A stretch of 32,631 nucleotides of DNA from a virus. The stretch covers positions 1-32,631 of IMG/VR virus record IMGVR_UViG_3300034064_001329; one strand, given 5' to 3'. The translations under genes and the position numbers were made by a program. This document shows positions 22,404 to 30,847 of this stretch, one piece after another. The notes beneath the pieces were generated by a model. That model searched no databases and was not told the origin of the DNA. It saw nothing but the letters and a program-made list of their open reading frames with translations. Each line of letters begins with the position of its first letter. Positions within the stretch are counted from its first letter, which is position 1.

Positions 22404-23969
22404 ATGAAACTCAAAGATCACAACATACGGCTCGACCTGTCGGCCATCACCCGCAACCGCTACGGACGAGCTCGCGACACAATGGCTCCGCTCCAGGCGG
22501 CGGAGCAGGCTGTCACGGACCTGCTCGGCAGCGGAGGCCCATACCTCACCCGCGATCTGTGGTCGTCGTTCTACGCTCCAGAGAGCAAGGTTGACAGCAG
22601 CACTGACGGTTCCAACCTGCACCGCCTGGCGGACTACCTGCTCCAAACTGTGAACGAGGCCGGCATCCTCGCTGATGTCCACGACAAGACCCAGGGCAGC
22701 ACGATGTCCAGCGTTGAGGCCTGCCTCGCAGCGATGGAAGTTCTCAAGGAGATGCCGCTGCCAGAGCCTCCGCAAGAAGAGGCACAAGTCACGATGCAGC
22801 GCGACAACGGTGATACCCAGGTGATCACCGCAAGCGACGACAAGGTGTCTGTCTCGATGACCACAGCTTCTGGAAGCACTGTCACCAAGACAGTCGCCGC
22901 GAAGGATGGCGAGTCTGGCCGCTCGATGATGGACAAGATCATCGAGAAGCAGCGCGACAAGGGCTACCGCGTCACCGAAATGAAGTCGGTTGACGAGGCC
23001 TTCGACGCTCGGCTCGGTAATGCTCTGGATGCCATCGAGAAGGACCAGGCTCTGTCCGCTAGGCTCCGCCAGGTTGCCTCTGACAGCTTCGCCGAAGCAC
23101 TCGAGGACATCGCATCGCAGGATGCAGCATTCGTGATGGCTTACGGCAAGGATGCAGGCAAGGAAGCAAGCCGAGACCCCTCGACTGAGGACCTTGCTCT
23201 GGTGCAGCAGTTGAGCACTCCGAACCTTCGGAGTTTCATCGCCAAGATCGGTCGGTTCTTGGACGCATTCGGCTCGTCAAGCATCCCCGACAAGGTTCGG
23301 GGAGCCTTCGCCGTGGACGGCATCGAGCTCACCGACCAGGTCAGCCGCCTTACGCCGACAGAGGTGGCGATGTTCACTGTCCCAGGCCTGCGAGCGTATC
23401 AAACTGTTCGCCTCGTTACGCGCCAGACATTCGGCTACCGCAAGACACAGCTCGGCACGAAGCAGTCTGGACCCTTCCTCGTCTCGCTCGACACAAGCGA
23501 ATCGATGTCGTGGCCCGACCGCGACTGGCCGACACCTGCTGCCTATGCAGCAGCAGCAGCACTCGCAGCAGCAGAAGAGGGTCGCAAGGTGTCGGTAGTC
23601 ACATTCTCGACCGCGACGCACGACCTGCAGGCCGATCTTGAGACACCTGGCGGAAGGGTCGCTTTCATCAAGCGCATGATGAGCATTCGGCCTGCTCACG
23701 GAACAGACTTCAACGGAACGGTGGATGCAGCAGCGAAGCTGGATGCCGATGCTGATGTCCTGCTGATCTCGGATGGCGATGGGCCTCTTGATCAAGACCA
23801 GGCTCGCTCGGTGTTCGCCTCTCGCAGACTGCACTACCTTGTCGTCGGAGCAGGCTCTGGCAAGAACTCGACACTCATGGACCTCGCTGGAGAGCGAGCA
23901 GTGTCGGTGACTTCACTCAACGATGAGCAGGCTGCAATCCTCGCAGCTTCGTCCATCATCACCCGATAG
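22404..23969 (+). CDS. VWA-domain (MIDAS) protein, ViaA-like, 521 aa
   Basis: The C-terminal VWA domain (about 355-521) carries all metal-ion-dependent adhesion site residues: DTSESMS (D363, S365, S367), T434 in GTDF, and D457 in LISDGDG. The N-terminal 340 residues are helical, with a beta-rich linker at about 125-170 that includes SGSTVTKTV. This architecture, with the VWA at the C-terminus, is that of ViaA/CoxE/CbbO-type partners of MoxR ATPases, and the MoxR gene is immediately upstream. The MIDAS would bind Mg2+ and a target acidic residue, linking the ATPase to a substrate. The ATG at 22404 follows GGCAAGGACGC. The target is not apparent from the sequence. Confidence 0.9.
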   Translation: MKLKDHNIRLDLSAITRNRYGRARDTMAPLQAAEQAVTDLLGSGGPYLTRDLWSSFYAPESKVDSSTDGSNLHRLADYLLQTVNEAGILADVHDKTQGSTMSSVEACLAAMEVLKEMPLPEPPQEEAQVTMQRDNGDTQVITASDDKVSVSMTTASGSTVTKTVAAKDGESGRSMMDKIIEKQRDKGYRVTEMKSVDEAFDARLGNALDAIEKDQALSARLRQVASDSFAEALEDIASQDAAFVMAYGKDAGKEASRDPSTEDLALVQQLSTPNLRSFIAKIGRFLDAFGSSSIPDKVRGAFAVDGIELTDQVSRLTPTEVAMFTVPGLRAYQTVRLVTRQTFGYRKTQLGTKQSGPFLVSLDTSESMSWPDRDWPTPAAYAAAAALAAAEEGRKVSVVTFSTATHDLQADLETPGGRVAFIKRMMSIRPAHGTDFNGTVDAAAKLDADADVLLISDGDGPLDQDQARSVFASRRLHYLVVGAGSGKNSTLMDLAGERAVSVTSLNDEQAAILAASSIITR

Positions 23970-23977
23970 GAGACAAG

Positions 23978-24382
23978 ATGAATACGCCAGAAGCTTCCAA
24001 CAGTTCCAAGAGATACGGAGACACCTTTCAACCGACACGAGCTCTGGCGATGCGCCGCGCTCAACTCGGCGTCACGATCACATCGCTTGGCAAGGCATCG
24101 GGAATGTCAAAACAGCATCTCGCCCAGGTGATCTCGGAGCGGAGGCCTGTCAGCCTTCCAATGATTCGACGGATGGCGATGCTGTTGCACTGCCCTCCCG
24201 AACTGCTGATATCTGAGGACCCGACAGGTGTCATCGGGTTCCCGACACCTCCGGCCGCCTGGCTCGATGTGATCGAGGCCAATCGCGGAACGCTCGGCTT
24301 CAACGACATCACCAGAGTTCCCGCCTGGTCGTTCTACGAAGCACTGCTGCACGAAACACTCTCACAACAGAACACGAAGTAA
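23978..24382 (+). CDS. XRE/Cro-CI-type HTH regulator, 134 aa
   Basis: Residues 25-75 form a typical XRE helix-turn-helix: ALAMRRAQLGVTITSLGKAS, with the turn and recognition helix GMSKQHLAQVISERRPVSLP, then MIRRMAMLLHCPPELL. The C-terminal 50 residues (PTGVIGFPTPPAAWLD onward) are not a LexA-like protease domain, so self-cleavage is not expected. The ATG at 23978 follows AGGAGACAAG, eight bases after the VWA stop. A role as repressor of the promoter A-C set is plausible, because these promoters carry operator-like repeats and few other DNA-binding genes lie in the early block, but it is unproven. Confidence 0.8.
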   Translation: MNTPEASNSSKRYGDTFQPTRALAMRRAQLGVTITSLGKASGMSKQHLAQVISERRPVSLPMIRRMAMLLHCPPELLISEDPTGVIGFPTPPAAWLDVIEANRGTLGFNDITRVPAWSFYEALLHETLSQQNTK

Positions 24383-24427
24383 CGAGCCGAGAACTTCCCC
24401 TCCTCGGTTGCACAAGAAGGACGCATC

Positions 24428-25621
24428 ATGAAGAAACTACCTTCCCTCACGAACAGTGAGCGGTCGTCGGCAGCCTGCCCTCAAAGATGGCTGCTGCGAT
24501 ACGGCCTCGGCCTCCGCAGCACTGTTACCTCGCCTGCCATCCATGTCGGCTCGTTCGTTCACGCTGCTATCGAGCGGCTGAACAATGTCGGGCCTCGGCT
24601 CTGGACCAGGCATTCCGCACGACTGGCGATTGAGCAGGCGAAGCAGCAGGCCATCACAGATGCTCAGGCAATCTTGGCAGCTTCTTCTTCGATGGTAGCA
24701 GGCCTATCCGATGCGGAGCAGTCTGCTATCGATTGCGCTGCCATCGCCTGCACCATCATGGACGGATACATCGCCAGGTGGAGGTCCGACGAGGACTGGG
24801 TCGTACACGCCAACGAGAAGGCATTCGAGTACAGGCTCCGAGACCCGCGAACAGGCAAACTCGCGCCGACACTCGCAGCAGGCAAGATCGACCGCATCAT
24901 CGAGAAGAACGGTCAGTTCTGGATCGTTGAGACAAAGACGACCGCTCTGCCTGTTGCCGAATGGGTGGAGCGCAATCGCCGTAGTCCGCAAGTTCTGACA
25001 TACGCTGCTGCTGCACGACACCTCGGCTTCCCTGTGGTCGGCGTGATCTTCGACCTGGTCAACTCCAAGCCTAGTCGCCGTGGAAGCGAGCTCGCAGTGT
25101 TGAAGGATGGCAGCAGGCTCGCCAAGCCATCGGGCCTACCGTACTGCACCGCTACTGAGTTTCGCGCCGCTGTCATGAGCGTCCACGGAAGCTTGGAGAA
25201 TGGCCTGGCTACGGTGGACTGGTACCGAGAGACGCTGCTCTCTCTGGAGCACCGCGACGAGAGCGGATTCTGGTATCACCGAGAGGCCTGCTACTTCGGC
25301 CCTGGCGAGATCGACCGAGTTCGGGAAGAAATCTTTGCAGCTTCCAAACGGGTCGCCGCCTGGCGGAAACGCATCGAGAAGGAAGATGCCAAGTACGACG
25401 ACCCCAGGTCTCCGGATGCCATCATCGGCATACTGAGCGCAACAGTCGCAGACTTCCCGCGAGAAGCTTCCCTCTGTTGGCAATACAACAGGCTATGCAG
25501 TTACGCTCCCATCTGCTCGACGCACCATCCCGCAGACTTGATCCCATACGGCCGGAGCACTTCTGCTTACGGTCACGACGAACTCCACTCTGCGGAAGAT
25601 GCTTCCGCGCTCGATAAGTAA
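24428..25621 (+). CDS. PD-(D/E)XK nuclease, Cas4/RecB-like, likely Fe-S, 397 aa
   Basis: The exonuclease core has H45 in VGSFVHAAIE, D155 in AGKIDRII, the E-x-K pair E168/K170 in IVETKTT, and Q188/Y192 in SPQVLTYAAAARH, matching RecB-family motifs. C17 near the N-terminus and C350, C357 and C363 near the C-terminus match the layout of a 4Fe-4S cluster in AddB/Cas4-type nucleases, although the Cys spacing (x6, x5) is unusual. It would process DNA ends in phage recombination. It precedes a RecA-like ATPase and an SSB-like gene, so the three probably act together. The ATG at 24428 follows AAGAAGGACGCATC. Confidence 0.85.
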   Translation: MKKLPSLTNSERSSAACPQRWLLRYGLGLRSTVTSPAIHVGSFVHAAIERLNNVGPRLWTRHSARLAIEQAKQQAITDAQAILAASSSMVAGLSDAEQSAIDCAAIACTIMDGYIARWRSDEDWVVHANEKAFEYRLRDPRTGKLAPTLAAGKIDRIIEKNGQFWIVETKTTALPVAEWVERNRRSPQVLTYAAAARHLGFPVVGVIFDLVNSKPSRRGSELAVLKDGSRLAKPSGLPYCTATEFRAAVMSVHGSLENGLATVDWYRETLLSLEHRDESGFWYHREACYFGPGEIDRVREEIFAASKRVAAWRKRIEKEDAKYDDPRSPDAIIGILSATVADFPREASLCWQYNRLCSYAPICSTHHPADLIPYGRSTSAYGHDELHSAEDASALDK

Positions 25622-25630
25622 GGCAATACC

Positions 25631-26623
25631 ATGAGGTTACTGACAGCACGACAGACATACGAGAAGAAGCCGTTCTTGAAGGTTGCGGTGATGGGTCAGT
25701 CTGGTGCAGGCAAGACGCACTTCGCCGCTCGTTCGCCCAGGCCGCTGATCCTGCTCACCGAGGTGCAGGCTCTGCCGAGCATCATGATGGCGAACCCAGA
25801 AGCCATCGTCCTGCCGATCACCAGGTGGAACGACTTTCGGGAGGCCTTCAACGCCATCAAGATGGGTCGGCCGACCACGATCACCGTCAACGGAGAGGAA
25901 CAGCCTGCTCTGGAGGTCACCCTCGGCGGTGATACGGTTGCGGTGCAGACGCTCGTTCTCGACACGATGACCGACCTCCAGCGACTGGCCTTCGACAGCA
26001 TGATCAAGGCAGACGGCCCGAACGGGATGGACAGGTTCGACTTCCAGACAGCTTCGCTGAACCTGTCGATTGACAAGCATGGAGTACTCCACTCCGCCGC
26101 CGAGGAGATCTGGCGACAGCAGCGAGCACTCCAGATCAACACAGTGTTCCTGTTTCTCACCCGCGATGTTCAAGACGATGCAGGCATCAAACAGACCCTG
26201 CCGATGCTGACGGGTAGCAAGCTCCCGTACTCGATGGGGCAATACTTCAACGCATCTGGTCTCGCCCAGGTTCGCCGCTCGGATGGCGGTTCTCTGCAGC
26301 ACTTGATTCGATGGAGCACTCCGTCCGCTGCTGCCATCACGAAGCCTGGTCCTGGATGGCCGAATGTGACCGTGAACAGTGCGACACCTGGCGAGACTTC
26401 GCTTGGCTCCCTGCTTCTGTTCACCTTCCCCGATCTGTCGGTGGCTCATGAGCCTCACGACAGTGCCGAGTTCGTTTCCCGCGCTGTTGTCGCGCCTGCA
26501 TCTTCCGCTTCCGCTGCTGCTCCACAGGCTGCTGCTCACGCTGCTGCACCTGTCGCCCAGGCCGCACCTACCTCCACCATCATCGCTGGATCCTCCAGCA
26601 ACATCACCCGCCGTCGGCGGTAA
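25631..26623 (+). CDS. Sak4-like RecA-family ATPase, 330 aa
   Basis: The N-terminal part has Walker A GQSGAGKT (22-29) and Walker B TLVLDTMTDL (D111), followed by a helical region and FLFLTRDVQDDAG, as in phage Sak4/AAA_24 single-strand annealing proteins. The C-terminal 60 residues are a flexible Ala/Pro/Ser tail ending in RRRR. Sak4 proteins bind ssDNA and promote annealing, usually beside a single-strand binding protein and a nuclease, as here. The ATG at 25631 lies nine bases after the nuclease stop. An anti-sense frame covering the gene is an artefact of base composition. Confidence 0.75.
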   Translation: MRLLTARQTYEKKPFLKVAVMGQSGAGKTHFAARSPRPLILLTEVQALPSIMMANPEAIVLPITRWNDFREAFNAIKMGRPTTITVNGEEQPALEVTLGGDTVAVQTLVLDTMTDLQRLAFDSMIKADGPNGMDRFDFQTASLNLSIDKHGVLHSAAEEIWRQQRALQINTVFLFLTRDVQDDAGIKQTLPMLTGSKLPYSMGQYFNASGLAQVRRSDGGSLQHLIRWSTPSAAAITKPGPGWPNVTVNSATPGETSLGSLLLFTFPDLSVAHEPHDSAEFVSRAVVAPASSASAAAPQAAAHAAAPVAQAAPTSTIIAGSSSNITRRRR

Positions 26624-26632
26624 GGCAAAGTC

Positions 26633-27211
26633 ATGTTCAACCCTTTCGATAACTCCTACGACAAGCTCAATCTGGACTCGTCTCCGTTCCCTGAGGGGAG
26701 GCACCTGGTCTTCATCAGCGAAGCTGGCCTCCACATCTCGAAGAACGGTAAGCCTGCCATCGAGGTGACCTTCGATGTCCTCGACCCGAACAGCGCGAGC
26801 CACGGGAAGCGGCTTCGCTGGGTGAAGTACTGGACGAGCACTCCCTCGCTCTGGCGTCTCGCGAACCTTTGCCGCGCTTGCCACACGAAGATCGGCCCGT
26901 TCGACATGAGCAGCGAGGTCTCGATCAAAGAGGCCCTGCTCGACCAGATCCTCGCCATCACGGTCACTCACAAGAAGGAGGACTACAATGGCAAGGAGAA
27001 GCTTCGCATCGAGCCAGAGAAGCACGAGCAGATCACGCCCGACGAGGCTGCTCGGCTCCGCGAAGAGTACGGCGACACGATGCTTCCGCCGCTGTCCGAG
27101 GCCGACGACGATGCACCTGCTCACGATGCCGGCCCTGGCTACGGCGGAGTGACGAGCAAGTCTGCTGCACCTGGTAACGGTTTCAGCGATGACGATGGGA
27201 TCCCGTTCTAA
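26633..27211 (+). CDS. SSB-like protein (DUF669-type), 192 aa
   Basis: The first 130 residues look like an OB-fold-type beta protein in the style of DUF669: PEGRHLVFISEAGLHISKNG, then AIEVTFDVLDPNSASHGKRL. The C-terminal tail is acidic and Gly-rich and ends with FSDDDGIPF, closely like the DDDIPF tail of bacterial SSBs that recruits partner proteins. It would coat single-stranded DNA during phage replication and recombination. It follows the Sak4-like gene by nine bases, and its stop overlaps the next start (TAATG). Confidence 0.75.
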   Translation: MFNPFDNSYDKLNLDSSPFPEGRHLVFISEAGLHISKNGKPAIEVTFDVLDPNSASHGKRLRWVKYWTSTPSLWRLANLCRACHTKIGPFDMSSEVSIKEALLDQILAITVTHKKEDYNGKEKLRIEPEKHEQITPDEAARLREEYGDTMLPPLSEADDDAPAHDAGPGYGGVTSKSAAPGNGFSDDDGIPF

Positions 27212-27777
27212 TGACGACTGACCCTCGCATCAATCGCATCCGAGCCAGGCTTCTCTGGATGATGGCGAAGTCCGCATTGTCGGACGATGGCGCAACAGCC
27301 ATCATCGCTGTCAAGAGTTGCTATGCAGCACTCGAGATCGGGAGCGAGGCGGAACTGTGCGAGGTCACCCGATGCCTGCCATCGGGGATCTCTGTCGAGA
27401 GCGAAGCTGGTAACCTGCTCGTAAGGTTCGCTCTGGATAGAGATGATGTCACGGAGGTTGCCATCTACTGGAGGGCAAAGACAGGCCGCGACAAGAGGAC
27501 GCAGTTCACGGTGAAGAGGCTGTCGTTGATCCGAGCCAGGTTGCGCGAAGGTTGGACAGTGCAAGACTGCAAGAAGGCGGTCGACGCCTGCACCGCTTCG
27601 GACTTCCACAATGGCAAGAACGACAACGGCGTCCGATACAACGACATCGCTCACATCTTCAGTCCAGAACGGTTCGAAAGATGGATGTCGGCAAAGAAAC
27701 CGCTGTCGGTAACAGACACCACCGATGTGACTGAGCAGACGATTCGCAGGCGGTCGCAAGAAAGGAACGGACGATGA
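27211..27777 (+). CDS. Replication organiser-like protein, 188 aa
   Basis: The C-terminal part (about 100-150) has LSLIRARLREGWTVQDCKKA and SPERFERWM, resembling the conserved C-terminus of phage replication proteins of the Phg_2220_C type. The N-terminal part is helical (RARLLWMMAKSAL). Such proteins bind the origin or load the helicase. It is translationally coupled to both neighbours: it starts on the SSB stop (TAATG) and its stop overlaps the primase-helicase start (ATGA). No origin repeats were recognised in the gene. The family match is by eye. Confidence 0.6.
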   Translation: MTTDPRINRIRARLLWMMAKSALSDDGATAIIAVKSCYAALEIGSEAELCEVTRCLPSGISVESEAGNLLVRFALDRDDVTEVAIYWRAKTGRDKRTQFTVKRLSLIRARLREGWTVQDCKKAVDACTASDFHNGKNDNGVRYNDIAHIFSPERFERWMSAKKPLSVTDTTDVTEQTIRRRSQERNGR

Positions 27778-29762
27778 GGGAAACGCCGACACAATTCCTG
27801 TCGAGGAATGGCATCAAATACGACGAGAGCGGTGCAGGCCGAGAGATAGTGATGGACTGCCCTTCTTGCGGGAAGAAGGGTCACTGCTTCGTCAACTCGG
27901 CCACTTGGCTATGGAACTGCAAACGATGCGATGCTCGCGGTAACGAAGCTTCGTTGAAGGTGTCGCTCGGCCTGCAATACGATGTCTCAGCCGTTTCGGA
28001 TAAAGGTTCCGTGACAAGGGTCGCGGATGATGCCTTCGCGAGACAGCTTCTGGATGCCAGGGGCAAGAGCAGCGTCGAGACCTGGGCGAACAATCTGATG
28101 CACCATCCATCGGCGGCGAGGGCGCGAAAGTATCTGCAGGACAGAGGCCTGTCGGCAGACTTGTGTCACAAGTTCTGCGTAGGATGGTGCGCGAACCCAG
28201 ACGGAACGACCCAGACACAATCACGAAGGGTCGTGGCAGGTGCAGCACCAGAAGATCTCGGACCAGGTTGGATCACGCTGCCATCGTTTGCTCAGCATCA
28301 GAACGGGAAGCCTGTCGTGTCGTCGGTGTCGGTTGTCAAACTTCGCAGCGTACCTCCGAGCGACCGAGCCTTCCGCCGATTGGAAGGTGGCAAGAGCATC
28401 CTCTTCGCCCCTTGTGGCATCGACCCCACATCGACGCTGCTGATCGTTGGAGGCGAGATAGATGCCTTGTCGTGCGTAGCAGCAGGTTGGAACAATGTCG
28501 CATCGTCAACAGTCGGAGAGCCGAACTGGAACGAGGAATCGACAGAAGCTGTGGAGGCCTGTGAGGACATCGTTATCGTCTACGACAACGATGATGCAGG
28601 TCGCAAAGGTGCAGCCTCACTCGCAGAACGGCTCGGCTCGCACCGCTGTCGCATCGGCACCTGGCCGAACAGCGTCAAAGACGCGAACGAGGCACTTGTC
28701 GCACTCGGGGCAGCATTCTCGCCAGGCATCATCGTTGAGAGTGCGAAGCATTCGGGCGGCGATGCTGTCGTCAAAGTCGACGACTTACGGAGTGAGTATC
28801 TTTCTGAGTTGAGGGGTTCATCGCCGAGAGGTGTCTCGTCTGGATGGCCGGACCTAGACAGCCTGGTCGGTGGCATTCGGTTCGGTGAAGTGACGCTCGT
28901 AACAGGCGATACGGCGAGCGGTAAGAGCACCTTCGCATCGCAGTTCGCTCTGAACATGGCGAAGTACGGTCATCGCACGCTGTTCTGCCCGTTTGAACTT
29001 GGAGCTCGCCGTCAACTCGCGAAATGGGTCCGCCAAGAGGGAGGATGCCCTCCAGATACGATGGACGACCAGGCCGTCAACGCAGTCATCGACAGGTTGC
29101 AACGGCTCCCACTGTTCATGCTTCGCAGGTACGGCTCAATCCGACTGGAGGCGATGCGGAACACGATGACGCACTGCATACGGAGGCTCGGCGTGAAGTT
29201 CATCGTTCTCGACCACCTTCACTTCATGATTCAAGAAGGTCCAGAAGAACGGATGGAGCTGGATTCGATGATGAAGATGATCGCCGAGACCGCTGTTGAC
29301 CACAAGGTTCACATCGTCGTTGTCGCTCACCCCAGGCAGCATCATTCGTCCAACGATACGCATCGCGACAACCGCATCATCCAGGCCAGCGATCTCAAGG
29401 GTTCGGCAGGATTGAAGCAGCTCAGCGACAACATCTGGTCGGTCTGGAGGCCTCGCAAGGCAGACAGAAGCGACCTGGCCGAAGGTTCGGAGAGCGGTCG
29501 ATCTGTCGTGTATGTCCTCAAGAACCGCGACGACTACGGCAACGAAGGTTCGGTCGCATTCAAGTTCGGGCTACGGAGTGCTCGGTTTGAGCCACCCGAC
29601 GAAGAGAGGCAAGCTTCTGTCAGCACTGCACCGCCAGAAGCGAAGCAGGCCTCCAGAGAACCTGCAGAGCGGAGGCTCAGAAGGGTCCGCGCTGCCGAAC
29701 CCGTTAGCAGCAGCACAGTACCCAACCCTCGTCACTGGACAGAGGTAGCAAAGGAGGATTGA
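27774..29762 (+). CDS. Primase-helicase (T7 gp4/Twinkle-like), 662 aa
   Basis: A full replicative primase-helicase. The zinc finger has C29, C32, C49 and C52 (CPSC...CKRC). The Toprim primase core has GGEID (E228) and YDNDDAG (D271, D273), then a KDANE motif at 302-306. After a linker the DnaB-type helicase has Walker A GDTASGKS (378-385), Walker B VLDHLHF (D480) and the LKGSAGLKQLSDN segment (541-553). The C-terminal 70 residues are a disordered Pro/Ser/Arg tail. All catalytic motifs are present. The ATG at 27774 overlaps the previous stop. It would unwind DNA and make primers at the phage fork. Confidence 0.92.
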   Translation: MRETPTQFLSRNGIKYDESGAGREIVMDCPSCGKKGHCFVNSATWLWNCKRCDARGNEASLKVSLGLQYDVSAVSDKGSVTRVADDAFARQLLDARGKSSVETWANNLMHHPSAARARKYLQDRGLSADLCHKFCVGWCANPDGTTQTQSRRVVAGAAPEDLGPGWITLPSFAQHQNGKPVVSSVSVVKLRSVPPSDRAFRRLEGGKSILFAPCGIDPTSTLLIVGGEIDALSCVAAGWNNVASSTVGEPNWNEESTEAVEACEDIVIVYDNDDAGRKGAASLAERLGSHRCRIGTWPNSVKDANEALVALGAAFSPGIIVESAKHSGGDAVVKVDDLRSEYLSELRGSSPRGVSSGWPDLDSLVGGIRFGEVTLVTGDTASGKSTFASQFALNMAKYGHRTLFCPFELGARRQLAKWVRQEGGCPPDTMDDQAVNAVIDRLQRLPLFMLRRYGSIRLEAMRNTMTHCIRRLGVKFIVLDHLHFMIQEGPEERMELDSMMKMIAETAVDHKVHIVVVAHPRQHHSSNDTHRDNRIIQASDLKGSAGLKQLSDNIWSVWRPRKADRSDLAEGSESGRSVVYVLKNRDDYGNEGSVAFKFGLRSARFEPPDEERQASVSTAPPEAKQASREPAERRLRRVRAAEPVSSSTVPNPRHWTEVAKED

Positions 29763-29763
29763 G

Positions 29764-29982
29764 ATGGCACGACCTACTGAGAACTTGGCAGCGCAACCGA
29801 AGCATCGAGAAGCACCTGGCGGAAGAAGAATGTTCCCGACGATGGTGCAGCTTCTGCTTCTGGCAGCATTCATCGGCAACCGCATCCGACCTATCGGTTA
29901 CGACAGCCTGTTGCTCCCTGCCCTGGCTACGATCTGCATCGCGGAGACGCTGCACCTGTGGATCAAGCGGGGGAGCGAATGA
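29764..29982 (+). CDS. Small membrane protein, 72 aa
   Basis: Two hydrophobic stretches, about residues 24-41 (FPTMVQLLLLAAFIG) and 46-66 (YDSLLLPALATICIAETLHL), with a positively charged N-terminus and C-terminus (WIKRGSE), suggest two membrane passes. Holins can look like this, but it sits among replication genes, away from any endolysin, so a superinfection or host-takeover role is as likely. AGGAGG ends six bases before ATG 29764. The stop overlaps the next start (ATGA). Confidence 0.6.
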   Translation: MARPTENLAAQPKHREAPGGRRMFPTMVQLLLLAAFIGNRIRPIGYDSLLLPALATICIAETLHLWIKRGSE

Positions 29983-30305
29983 GGCTGTTCGAACGAGCAA
30001 AGACAGTCGAGACAAGGGATGGCAGGGTTCTCACCCGATCGATGTTCCTGCAGAATGCAGTCGGCGAGCCATCGGAACGGCTCGTAGTGATGACGATGTC
30101 GTTCGGTGGATGGCTCGAGACGAAGGACGAACCGCTGTACTTCGAGACATCGGTATTCGACACCGACCATACGCAACAGCCTCGCGCATTCGTGAGGGTC
30201 GTGGAGCGTTACCAGACCGCTGCAGAAGCTTTCGACGGTCACAACAGATGGTGCATCCTGCTAGATCAGCCGAGGCCGGCGAACTTCCAAGAGGATGACT
30301 TATGA
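29979..30305 (+). CDS. Small early protein, 108 aa, unknown
   Basis: ATG 29979 (MRLFERAKTVETRDGRVLT) is chosen because it lies after GGGAG and overlaps the previous stop. Another start at 29958 lies inside the upstream gene. The protein is beta-rich, with RLVVMTMSFGGWLETKD and LYFETSVFDTDH, then a charged C-terminus (PRPANFQEDDL). No known family. Its stop overlaps the next gene's start. Confidence 0.6.
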   Translation: MRLFERAKTVETRDGRVLTRSMFLQNAVGEPSERLVVMTMSFGGWLETKDEPLYFETSVFDTDHTQQPRAFVRVVERYQTAAEAFDGHNRWCILLDQPRPANFQEDDL

Positions 30306-30847
30306 TGACAAGGGTCGGGCCGAAGATACATATCAGAACGATAGAACTGTCAGAGGCGAACCGTTTCATCGCATCGTATCATCGGCATCATAAGCCAGTC
30401 CAAGGACATCGATTCAGTATCTGTGCTGTCGCCGAGGGCAAGATAGTCGGTGTCGCTACTATCGGCAGGCCTGTCGCAAGACACACCGACTATCGTGTCA
30501 CGCTAGAAGTCACACGATGCTGCACCGATGGAACGCCGAATGCCTGCTCTGCTCTGTATGCAGCAGCGGCTCGAGCAGGGATCGCTTTAGGCTTCGAACG
30601 AATCCAGACATTCATTCTTGAAGACGAGACAGGTCACAGCCTTCTAGCTTCTGGATGGACCTTCGACGGCATCGGAGGAGGTAAACCGTGGAATCATGCA
30701 TCACGACCTAACAGGAGAACGGATCAACCTGGTGGGAAGAAGGGCAGATGGGTTCGCGAGCTCGCTGCTCACATAGAATTCAGCAGAGAAATCATCGACC
30801 AGGTTGGAAGCGATCAAGCTTCTCTTTTTGATACGGAGGTTCCATGA
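30302..30847 (+). CDS. XF1762-type GNAT-like acetyltransferase, 181 aa
   Basis: The sequence follows the XF1762 family pattern: ASYHRHHKPVQGHRFSICAV, VGVATIGRPVARHTDY, LEVTRCCTDGTPNACSALYA, and LEDETGHSLLASGW, followed by a C-terminal charged tail. These phage and prophage proteins are GNAT-fold and may acetylate a small molecule or protein, but the substrate is not known. The region is visibly lower in GC than its neighbours, consistent with a later arrival. There are two possible ATGs, at 30302 and 30305, after GAGG. Confidence 0.75.
   Translation: MMTRVGPKIHIRTIELSEANRFIASYHRHHKPVQGHRFSICAVAEGKIVGVATIGRPVARHTDYRVTLEVTRCCTDGTPNACSALYAAAARAGIALGFERIQTFILEDETGHSLLASGWTFDGIGGGKPWNHASRPNRRTDQPGGKKGRWVRELAAHIEFSREIIDQVGSDQASLFDTEVP

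Noticed and set aside
23540-23575. CAG/GCA repeat in the VWA gene
   Set aside because: It encodes an Ala-rich helix start and follows normal codon use. A similar run occurs in the tape-measure gene.
25637-27124. A 495-residue open frame on the minus strand
   Set aside because: It lies opposite the Sak4-like and SSB-like genes, has no ribosome site or recognisable motif, and is Arg/Val/Leu-rich as expected for a shadow frame in GC-rich coding DNA.
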